Shown here: positions 18,619 to 27,500 of the stretch, one piece after another | Layout of the letters: the number at the start of each line of letters is the position of its first letter | How positions within the stretch are numbered: position 1 is the stretch's first letter | NCBI GenBank assembly: GCA_028277085.1 | Contig: JANQHL010000085.1 | Location: 1 to 34,621, forward strand | Reading direction: 5' to 3' | DNA length: 34,621 bases | DNA from: Flavobacteriaceae bacterium | GTDB taxonomy: Bacteria > Bacteroidota > Bacteroidia > Flavobacteriales > Flavobacteriaceae | The notes under the pieces: generated by a model | Told to the model about the DNA's origin: nothing | What the model saw: the letters and a program-made list of their open reading frames with translations, nothing else | Database searches by the model: none | Translations under genes and position numbers: made by a program

Positions 18619-19487
18619 GATTTCTGTATGTATTGATTATTGTTTTCTAGATATTTCCACTTCTTCCTGGTCCTCAGGAAGTATTCCTTATTGTTTGTTA
18701 TTAAGAAAATGGAGAATGCAATGAGAAGACCTGTCTGAATGACCTTGCTCATGGGTTCGGTGGCAAAGATTTCGTTGAAAAATCCTGCCGAAATATGAAA
18801 TATTATTGTGATTATGATATTCCTGTTACACTTGTAATAGAGCCAGTTCATTATTAAGACAAAAGGGAACAGGCTCAGGAAGAAATTGATGGAATAGATT
18901 ACACCTTCTTCAACCAAGTTGCTGTGATAATAGTCTTTGATAAAGGATAATGGCAAATGCCATAGACCCCAGAACAAGGCAAAAAGCAAGGAAGATTTAA
19001 GTAGGCTATGCTTTCTGACTAATGCATCTGTTCCATAAGAATGCCAGGCGAGTTCCTCAACAATGGGAGCGGCGACCAGCATAAACCAAACCGGAAATAT
19101 TCCGGAAGAGAAGGTAAAACCACCTCGAAATTGAAACTGGTCAACACTATACCCAAAAAAGAGAGAAATCAATTGCGCCACCAGGATACTGAAAGGCATA
19201 AGGAGAAATACCGCTACTAAATATTTCTGTCCCACTTTTTGGAAATTGAAGAACCTTCCGAACAAATCCTTTCTGAGGGATTCCTGTGGAAGAATCAAAG
19301 CCAAGGCGATGAATAAGGGAGCCAATAGACCCAGTAGACTACCTAAGCTAGTCCATAAGACAAATTCATTGGGATAGGTATGGCTTATATAAGCCACAAC
19401 AAACCACACAACCCACGGGATTAATATGGATAAGAAATAAAACAACCTGGCGTGGCGATACTGTCCGATTTCCAATTTGCTTATCAT
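18615..19487 (-). CDS. CPBP-family intramembrane glutamic protease
   Basis: Multi-TM; 'APIVEELAWHSYGTDAL', 'FWGLWHLPL', 'IIFHISAGFFNE'. Confidence 0.85.
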   Translation of the reverse strand: MISKLEIGQYRHARLFYFLSILIPWVVWFVVAYISHTYPNEFVLWTSLGSLLGLLAPLFIALALILPQESLRKDLFGRFFNFQKVGQKYLVAVFLLMPFSILVAQLISLFFGYSVDQFQFRGGFTFSSGIFPVWFMLVAAPIVEELAWHSYGTDALVRKHSLLKSSLLFALFWGLWHLPLSFIKDYYHSNLVEEGVIYSINFFLSLFPFVLIMNWLYYKCNRNIIITIIFHISAGFFNEIFATEPMSKVIQTGLLIAFSIFLITNNKEYFLRTRKKWKYLENNNQYIQKS

Positions 19488-19522
19488 GATATTCAGTTTT
19501 ATGAAGCAAATGGACGGGATTT

Positions 19523-19541
19523 TTGGTCACCAATCGACCAA
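19523..19541. promoter_or_regulatory. Dyad TTGGTC-N7-GACCAA upstream of a CPBP gene
   Basis: Perfect 6-bp arms, 36 bp upstream of the CPBP start. Confidence 0.35.
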
Positions 19542-19642
19542 CATTATGATGTCGTACTATTTAAAGGTGCAGGATTATAGGATTGGACGTTTAAGTCCTG
19601 ATTATAGGGTTATTACGGAAAATTTCATGCTATTATCGGCGT

Positions 19643-20767
19643 CTAGGCTTTGGGTGTATAACCAGCCATAAACTTTGAAGGTGTGACTCCCTTATGTTTT
19701 TTGAAGACCGAATTAAACGTGGATTTTGAATTAAAACCCGAATCGAGCGCCAATGCCAAAAAACTAAATTGTTTGTCTTTGGATGCCCGCTCAATAAATT
19801 CTTCCACACGATATCTATTTACAAAATCATTGAAGTTCTGACCTTCATACTGATTGATGATTTGCGATAAATGATGTAGTGGCAAGTTTAGTTTGCCTGC
19901 CATGGTATTTAAATTCAGATTTGGTTCCAAATACGGTTTCTGTTCTGTCATGAACTTCAGAAGGTCTTTGTGCTTAAGGGAGGCAAAGTCTTCTTTTAGG
20001 CCTGAATTTTTATATGAGGATTTATCATTTTCTTCGATTTCCAGAATCTTGTTGTCTGCAAAAATGTTTTGATGCCGAATCCCAAAATAGCCTAGGCACA
20101 AAACACTAAAAACGATCATGCAATAAAATATAAACTCCGGGTTGAAAGGATATTCAACTCCCAAAATATCCCTGGAAATAAGCACTATAGCCACCGTAGC
20201 AAAAATTACACCTACACCCCAAATAAAACTCCGTAACCAATTGAGGTTTATTTTTTCATCATTCGAAAAGTTATCCTCGATCAGTCTCTTATGCCTCTTC
20301 AGCAACTTAAAAGCGAAAACGGCATAAACTATCGTAGAAACTATTATGAAGATTACCAAAAAACTTCCAAAGAGCCCAAAATCATCTATTTCGCCCTTAT
20401 CTACCATTCGCTTCTCCTCCACAGAATAAAAAAAGTAAAACCGCAACATGTATAGATAAGAAATGACCACAGGCACGAAGTGCCAATAATCCTTCCTTCT
20501 CATTCTTGTATCATCTCGAATCGAATACACTACATATATATACAGTAAGGGGCCGTAGAAAAGTGGGAAGGGTGCTGTTATTCCAATGAGATGAGGGTAG
20601 ATGTCCCAATAACCCAAGGTATATATGTAAGTGCTGACCAAATGAATACCGACTATAAGCATCCAAAAGGCCAGTATCGTATCAGATAAGGATTTATTTT
20701 TTTTGCCCAACAAAAGGATAAAGAAAAATAGCGATGTGAAAATCCCTATGGTGAAAATCATATCCAT
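19643..20767 (-). CDS. Membrane-anchored AraC-family transcriptional regulator
   Basis: Multi-TM N-terminus; 'FSFLALALDSGFNSKSTFNSVFKKHKGVTPSKF'. Confidence 0.93.
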   Translation of the reverse strand: MDMIFTIGIFTSLFFFILLLGKKNKSLSDTILAFWMLIVGIHLVSTYIYTLGYWDIYPHLIGITAPFPLFYGPLLYIYVVYSIRDDTRMRRKDYWHFVPVVISYLYMLRFYFFYSVEEKRMVDKGEIDDFGLFGSFLVIFIIVSTIVYAVFAFKLLKRHKRLIEDNFSNDEKINLNWLRSFIWGVGVIFATVAIVLISRDILGVEYPFNPEFIFYCMIVFSVLCLGYFGIRHQNIFADNKILEIEENDKSSYKNSGLKEDFASLKHKDLLKFMTEQKPYLEPNLNLNTMAGKLNLPLHHLSQIINQYEGQNFNDFVNRYRVEEFIERASKDKQFSFLALALDSGFNSKSTFNSVFKKHKGVTPSKFMAGYTPKA

Positions 20768-20834
20768 TTTTGTGCGAAACTCTTTAGGTGCAGTACATGA
20801 AAGTTAAAAAAAAATCATGTTACCAGTACTAGTT

Positions 20835-20852
20835 CCATTTTCAGAAAAATGG
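20835..20852. terminator. Hairpin after CPBP gene
   Basis: CCATTTT-CAGA-AAAATGG perfect 7-bp stem between the CPBP stop and the AraC start. Confidence 0.35.
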
Positions 20853-20883
20853 TTTTGCGACGCGTTACTTATTCTTCGTATTA

Positions 20884-21630
20884 TCAGCCAATGATTGCCC
20901 CAACCAACATAATCACCGGAATACTATTCAATGCTGCATGTGCTATTAAGAAAGGAGTATTGTTCTGTATTCGCTGCGTGATATACGACATGAACATAGC
21001 TCCGGGAAGCACCATAATCGCATTGTAGGGAGCAAATAGATGGAAAGAGGTCCAAAGCAGCCCATGGACAACCCACGTGTACCTACCATGGGTTTTTTCC
21101 TGTTTTGGGAATAACCACCCCCTCCATAAAAACTCTTCTCCTACTATATTGAAGAAATACATAACCATAAAAAGTCCGAGCAGCCACCAATTTCCCTTTA
21201 GTGGATGACCGACAAAGGTTTCGCCATCACTCATTACTTCCGTCAAAAGGTCTGTTGTTGGAAGCCATGCATGGATAATTTTGACCAATGGCCATGCGAG
21301 GGTATATACCATGAGATAAAGGCCAACAAAGACCAATATGTATAGGAGGGTCCATAACCATTTTTTGCCCTTAATCTTTTTATATCGAAAACGGGTCATC
21401 AATGATTGCCAATTCAAAGGATGTCCTTCAAGTTTAAATCCTATCAGGGCACTGGCGAAGAAAATGACGTGTGGCGATGCCATCACCAAAAACATTAGAA
21501 TTTTGGATACTCCATTCGCGTTAAGAAAAGGCAACACCACGCGTTCTAAAACCAAGAATAGCATGGCAGCACCAAAAAATATAATGACTGAAGTTCCCAG
21601 TCGTATCGGTTTAACTCTATTTATCTCCAT
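20884..21630 (-). CDS. CPBP-family intramembrane glutamic protease
   Basis: Multi-TM; 'NIVGEEFLWRGWLFPKQ', 'LWTSFHLFAPYNAIMVLPGAMFMSYI'. Confidence 0.9.
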   Translation of the reverse strand: MEINRVKPIRLGTSVIIFFGAAMLFLVLERVVLPFLNANGVSKILMFLVMASPHVIFFASALIGFKLEGHPLNWQSLMTRFRYKKIKGKKWLWTLLYILVFVGLYLMVYTLAWPLVKIIHAWLPTTDLLTEVMSDGETFVGHPLKGNWWLLGLFMVMYFFNIVGEEFLWRGWLFPKQEKTHGRYTWVVHGLLWTSFHLFAPYNAIMVLPGAMFMSYITQRIQNNTPFLIAHAALNSIPVIMLVGAIIG

Positions 21631-21747
21631 CCTTTAGAATTTTTGTTTGTAATCTGGAAGCAAAATTGACCAATAGAAGAATGCAAGTCGACCGACTAAA
21701 AAAAAGTCAAACGCTTTTTCGTAACGAATTGGGAGATTCTATAAAAA

Positions 21748-22887
21748 CTAAAGTTGATGGCGAAATTGGGTAGGGGTCAATCCCGTATGTTTCTTGAAGG
21801 CAGTGTTGAAAGAAGATTTTGAGTTGAAGCCAACTTCGTATAAGACTTCCAGCACCGTCAACTTTTCATCGAGGTTTTCTTTGAAAATTGATTTTGCCTT
21901 TTCAATCCTATACTCATTTACGAAATCAAAAAAGTGCTTGTGAATTTTATGATTAATAAGTATGGAAAGCTCCTTGGGAGGTACTTGCAAGTGTTTAGCC
22001 AAATCAGACATCGACAACGAAGGATTGGTATACGGTTCGTTTTGTTCCATAAAGTGTTTAAGGGCTTTCAATAGGTTACTTTCCTTTTCCGTTAGTTGGT
22101 TGTTCGCATCATTCTTCTCGGCAAGTTGTTTGGCCAACCGAGTTCTTGAATTCACCCCTTTGAACAGTTCAGGGTAACGTAATGCCTTGAATACTATCCA
22201 ACAAATCAATGCCAACGCCATGAGATTGGTTGCCACGGCAATGTTTTCATAAAGTTCAGATCTGTTAAGAAACAGAGAGGTATTCTTCAAAGTCGAAACA
22301 AAAAAATCAATGCTAAGAAACAGCACCAGTTGAAACAACCATCTATGGTTGAACCATTTGGTATCGGAGTAGTTCTCCAAATATAGCTTTCGATAACGAG
22401 CTACAAGAACAAAGCTGGCAACGAGGTAGGATAAAACTTGTAAATGAAGAATAATATATACCAATTTGAGTTCGAACAAAACAGGGTCTTCTCCTTTAAG
22501 AACGGTAAGTTTTTCCGCCAAACTGGCCAGGTAGAAATTTGGAAGTAAGATGAAAATGGCCATTAGAAAAGTTACGCCATGCAGCAAGTGAACCATCCTC
22601 AATCTGAAATCGTTGTAGACAATGGATTGTATATAGAGATACAAAAAAGGAAGCTCTAAAAAAATTAAGGAACCAAGAAGCAATCCTAATCCAGGGTGTT
22701 TGGGATAGACATAATTGTTCAGCAATACGTTTCCACCAGTATCAATAGCAAAAATGATAAGAAACATAGCAATTAAAAAATTGCTGGTTTGTCTCTTCGT
22801 TTTTAAAGTCAAAAGAAAAAAGGCAAAGAAAAAACTCAAAAAACCCGTTAGCACACCCAGAAGTTCAGGGAAGGTTTTGATGTCCAT
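21748..22887 (-). CDS. Membrane-anchored AraC-family transcriptional regulator
   Basis: Multi-TM N-terminus; 'LTVLEVLYEVGFNSKSSFNTAFKKHTGLTPTQFRHQL'. Confidence 0.93.
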   Translation of the reverse strand: MDIKTFPELLGVLTGFLSFFFAFFLLTLKTKRQTSNFLIAMFLIIFAIDTGGNVLLNNYVYPKHPGLGLLLGSLIFLELPFLYLYIQSIVYNDFRLRMVHLLHGVTFLMAIFILLPNFYLASLAEKLTVLKGEDPVLFELKLVYIILHLQVLSYLVASFVLVARYRKLYLENYSDTKWFNHRWLFQLVLFLSIDFFVSTLKNTSLFLNRSELYENIAVATNLMALALICWIVFKALRYPELFKGVNSRTRLAKQLAEKNDANNQLTEKESNLLKALKHFMEQNEPYTNPSLSMSDLAKHLQVPPKELSILINHKIHKHFFDFVNEYRIEKAKSIFKENLDEKLTVLEVLYEVGFNSKSSFNTAFKKHTGLTPTQFRHQL

Positions 22888-23051
22888 AATTCATTTTTTA
22901 TCGAAAATAGTTTTACTGCTTTGAATTGTAAGTTCAGATAAAATTTTCAGATTATTATATAACTGATTTTAAGGAATCCTAAATGAAAACTCTGTTCAAA
23001 GTGAGAATATAGGTAATCAAACGACTTGGCGATAAACGGGTTTTAATTGAA

Positions 23052-23681
23052 CTAGGGTTGCTCAGTATAACGCAAGTAAGGCGTTACCTCTGCGTGCCCC
23101 TTTGGAAATGTTTTGCCCGCTTCCTCACTTGAAAGGGACGGGTCGATAATCACATTTTCCTCTTGCTTCCAATTCGCTGGGGTAACAATAGGGTGTTTAT
23201 AGCTAAGTTGCAGCGCATCTACCACTCGCAATATTTCATCGAAATTTCTACCTACCGCCATAGGATAGGTAAGCATTAATTTGATATCCTTTTCTGGCCC
23301 GATAACAAAGACCGACCGAATTGTGTGCTTTTCAGAACTTCCTTTATGAATCATTCCGTAAAGCTGAGCGACTTTTGCTTGTTCGTCCGCGATGATGGGA
23401 AAGTTAACTCTGGCGTTCATAGATTGTTCGATATCCTTAATCCAACCTTTATGTGATTCAAGGCTGTCAACGCTCAGTGCAATTGCCTTGACATTCCGCT
23501 TTTTGAACTCATCATGTAAATTAGCGACCACCCCTAGCTCCGTTGTACACACTGGAGTGTAATCTTCAGGGTGCGAAAACAATAGCCCCCAACTGGAGCC
23601 AAGCCATTGATGGAATCCAAAATCTCCCATTGTAGTGCTTGCGCTGAAATCCGGTGCTATGGAACCCAAAGTAATAGACAT
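23052..23681 (-). CDS. 1-Cys peroxiredoxin (Prx6-like)
   Basis: 'LLFSHPEDYTPVCTTELG' active site; only one Cys in the protein; start taken at MSITLGSIAPDF (ORF track extends to 23708). Confidence 0.93.
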   Translation of the reverse strand: MSITLGSIAPDFSASTTMGDFGFHQWLGSSWGLLFSHPEDYTPVCTTELGVVANLHDEFKKRNVKAIALSVDSLESHKGWIKDIEQSMNARVNFPIIADEQAKVAQLYGMIHKGSSEKHTIRSVFVIGPEKDIKLMLTYPMAVGRNFDEILRVVDALQLSYKHPIVTPANWKQEENVIIDPSLSSEEAGKTFPKGHAEVTPYLRYTEQP

Positions 23682-23711
23682 GACTTTCACTAAATTATTA
23701 AATAACAAAGA

Positions 23712-23749
23712 ATTACTAAAAGAGTAATAACTGTATATTTACTTAGTAA
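23712..23749. promoter_or_regulatory. Double dyad in the Prx/LytTR-RR divergent promoter
   Basis: ATTACT-AAAAG-AGTAAT (23712-23728) and TTACT-T-AGTAA (23739-23749). Confidence 0.45.
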
Positions 23750-23759
23750 GGAACAAATA

Positions 23760-24527
23760 ATGGAAGTTGAGGGTACTATTAAGGCAATAATTGTTGATGA
23801 CGAGGGTCGGCATCACAAGACCCTGGGAAAAATGTTGGGCAATTTTTGTCCTGAAATTGAAATATTGGGAAATGCCCATAATGTTGCTGAAGCCGTAAGT
23901 TTGATATTGGATAAAAGTCCTCAGATCATTTTTTTGGACATTGAGATGCCTGGGGGAAATGGTTTTACTTTGTTCGACCACTTCGAAGAACCACCTTTCG
24001 AAGTAATATTCACAACAGCCCATGATCTTTATGCCATCAACGCAATAAAATATGCCGCCCTTGATTATCTTATGAAGCCCATAAATATAAGGGAGCTACA
24101 AGACGCAGTGACTAGGGCCGTGAAAATAATTAACAAAAAAGGGGATACCGTCAGTAGCGAAAAAATTAATGTACTTAAATCCAACTTGAAGTTGGAAGAC
24201 CAACGTTTTACCAAAATTGCCTTACCCTCCTCTGACGGAATAGATTTTATCGAGGCCGAGGCGATTATAAGAGCAGAAGCGGAGCGATCCTATTCAAACT
24301 TCTATTTACAGAGTGGGAAAAAAATACTGGTCTCAAAACCTTTGAAAGAGTATGAAGCACTATTGGAACAGTGTAATTTCTTTAGGGTGCATAAGTCTCA
24401 CATGATCAATCTGACGCACCTAGAAAAATATGTAAAAGGAAAGGGTGGATACGTGATAATGAAAGATGGATCGCACGTAGATGTGTCAGTTAGAAAAAAA
24501 GATGACTTACTCAATAGGTTAATGTAG
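23760..24527 (+). CDS. LytTR-family response regulator
   Basis: Receiver 'IIFLDIEMPGGNG'; LytTR 'FFRVHKSHMINLTHLEKYVKGKGGYVIMKDGSHVDVSVRKK'. Confidence 0.95.
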   Translation: MEVEGTIKAIIVDDEGRHHKTLGKMLGNFCPEIEILGNAHNVAEAVSLILDKSPQIIFLDIEMPGGNGFTLFDHFEEPPFEVIFTTAHDLYAINAIKYAALDYLMKPINIRELQDAVTRAVKIINKKGDTVSSEKINVLKSNLKLEDQRFTKIALPSSDGIDFIEAEAIIRAEAERSYSNFYLQSGKKILVSKPLKEYEALLEQCNFFRVHKSHMINLTHLEKYVKGKGGYVIMKDGSHVDVSVRKKDDLLNRLM

Positions 24528-27500
24528 GTCATTCGGGAAACACACTTTTACCCTTGTCCCCATCGGACCATTTTTGTCTTTTAAATCAACAATTTCGTAA
24601 GTATACTCTTTATCCTCACTGGAATCGTTTAGAAGCTCCAATCGGGTTTCGAGATTACTTATTGCCACTGACGTATGACCTTGGCTCCTATGCTTTAAAG
24701 CATTCTCTCTTCCAATTCCGTTATCCTCTATGATACAGATAATCCTATCCTCTGTTTCGTCTAAATGGACTTTTAAGCTCCCTTTCCTTCCTTCTAGTTT
24801 GCTTAGTCCATGAATCACTGCATTCTCTATAAAGGGTTGCAGTAACATTGGTGGAATCAACGTATCATGAGGATTATCTATTTCCTCGCTTATACGGTAT
24901 TCAAAACTGTCATTGAATCGTATTTTTTCCAACAACAGATACTTGTCCAAAAACTCCAGCTCCTCAGCTATTGATATGTATTTGGTAGTCGAGTTTATCA
25001 AGTTTTTTCGCATCAAGCCTGCAAATTCAGAAATGAAGTCCACAGCTCTATTGGTATCATTATTCAATATGTAAGACTGTACCGAGCCTAAAGAGTTAAA
25101 AATAAAATGAGGGTTCATTTGGGAGGATAGCATCATCATTTTTGATTGTAAGCTCTCCCGTCGTTCTTCCTTTATCTGCTGTTGATGAAATTTCTCTGCT
25201 TCTTTTTGAGCCTTTTTGAGTTCTTCTTCAACTTCCTTACGGGTTTCAATTTCCTGTCTAAGAACTTTGGTCCTATCCTTTATTTTATCCTCCAACAATA
25301 GGTTCATCTTACTCAATTCGTCCTTGGAAGATTGCAGCGCTATATTAAGTTCAGAGGCCTCTTCAAAAAGGAGTGTGTTATAAATTGATATTGCAGCCTG
25401 AGATGCGATGACCTTAAGTGTATCGAGATCGTTACCTTGAAACAAACCTGGGAATTTTCGATTTTCAAGATATAAGACTCCAATAAGCTCTTTTTGCCTT
25501 ATTAATGGCAGGGCAAGCAATGATTGCATTTTGGTTTTTTCTATATACTCTTGGTCTACAGAAATTGCTACATCACTACTGTCAAAAACGAATTCCTTTT
25601 TAGAACTTATGACATATTCAATGATGCGAATAGGAATTGACTTTTGTTTTCCAAGGGGTTCCTTGGCCAAAAGCTTCTTCTCAGCGTCCGAGTTTATTTG
25701 AGCCTCGATGTAGGGATGCCCTTTCTCTATTAAGATCAACACGCTTCGGTCCGCCCCTGCTTTTTCCATAAGTACATTTAGAAGCTTTTCAACTACATCA
25801 CCTTTGTTAACTTCTGATGAAATTACCTGCATAGACCTAATCAAACTTTCAGTGGTGAGGTCTGAATACGTGTAGTCTAAAGTTGTCATTTCATCTTTAC
25901 CTTTCTTCGATTTTGCCACCGCATTCCATTGTTCATAAATGGCACTCACATTTTTTTCAAACCCCTCGGCCAAAACGGAATAATCACTTGATTTAAGCAT
26001 GTCTGAGGCAATTTCATAGGCAAACGCCTTTACACCCCTCAAACCACCTTTTTCTGCCCATTTAAGGGCCAGATTAAAGGCCCCCAACGCCTCTTCTATT
26101 TTGCCAGAGCGCCCTTTTAAAAGCGTCTCGATTAGATAATACTCCGCGCTGAAATTATCGGGCATACTTTTGCTCCAAAGGTTCAGGACACTCTGGTTCT
26201 CTTTTATTCTTTCTTCCTGTTTCGCATTAAGTGATTCATTTAGATAGAGTATGCAAAGAGAATCCAGAAAGTAATGTTTTGGAACGTGTGGTTGCGAGGC
26301 CGCATAGATCACGATCTCCTCATTTTGCTTTAAAAGAATACTTGCCTCTTTAAATTCCTTTAGCATACAACACGCCCAACTCCTGAAAATATAATGGTGG
26401 GATATTGCAGTGAAAAACTTTACCTCCTGTAAAAACTTTAGGGCCTCCTTCTCAACGGACTGATACTGCGAATCAAACCTACCCAACAATTTCAACAGAC
26501 TTCCTTTAAGTAGTTTCATTAGGGCCAACAGACCTTGATTATTGACCTTTTCCATAAATACTATGCTTTCATCACAGATTTCCAACGTTTTGATCAAATC
26601 ATCCCCTGCCAGAAAAGCATCCCGCACTTTCGCATAAAAAGAGTATCCTGCATACGGCAGATCACCCGACTCTAATCCACTATAAATGGATTCATCCAAA
26701 TTGGACGTACCTGCCAATATGGGTTCTTTGAAATGCTGAATAAAAATTGGAAAAATAGATAACGTCCTACTTTTGTATTGGTCATTATCGATGTGGGCAA
26801 GCAGATCAACTCCAATTTTGCCAAATTCATAGCCATAGTCGAATTCCTTATAGAAAGCAACCAATAAAGACCCCATAAATACCAATGCAAAAGGAGTAGA
26901 ATGCGTCAACCCTTTTTCCAAGGTTTGGTTAGTCATTTTTAAGGTGCTCCAAGCAAATAGGTAAAGGTCAACAAAATATGCAGAGGCATTCATGTTAACC
27001 AATACATCCATAATGGCCAAATCCTCAGGAGCGGTCATTTTTCGATTGGCCAATTCTTGCAGTAAGTTGTCTTTGGCAGCAAGAGTGTTGAAGAGCTCAT
27101 ATTCTTTGTGGATTAGTGGCTCCAGGCCGTTGTTTTCAAACTGAATTCGACCCTCAATATTGAACAATTCAAGAGCTTCCAAACCCGTTTGGATATTCCT
27201 TTCATACATCGCATAGCTTTCGTAAAAAAGCATTTTCATTCTTAGGAGCTGAACTTTTTCCAAAACTTCCGCGGTTGTCGAAAAAGCCCTACTTGCAAAA
27301 ATCTCAGCACTTTCCAAATCACTTAACAGAAATAAGGACTCGCAAATTCCATACAAACACTGGAAGCGGTACTCTGATATTTCGAATTTGTCAACGAGGA
27401 AAAGACCCAGTTCAAAATATTGTTTACTCGCCTGAGGGGTAATGGATAGGCCCGATTCGCTGTTCTGTCCCAGTATCACTTTGATTATTGCCTTGGCAAT

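Noticed and set aside
24519-24527. Overlapping 3' ends as evidence of a sequencing frameshift
   Set aside because: Both C-termini look complete for their families (LytTR end; HATPase end), so a genuine convergent overlap is more likely.
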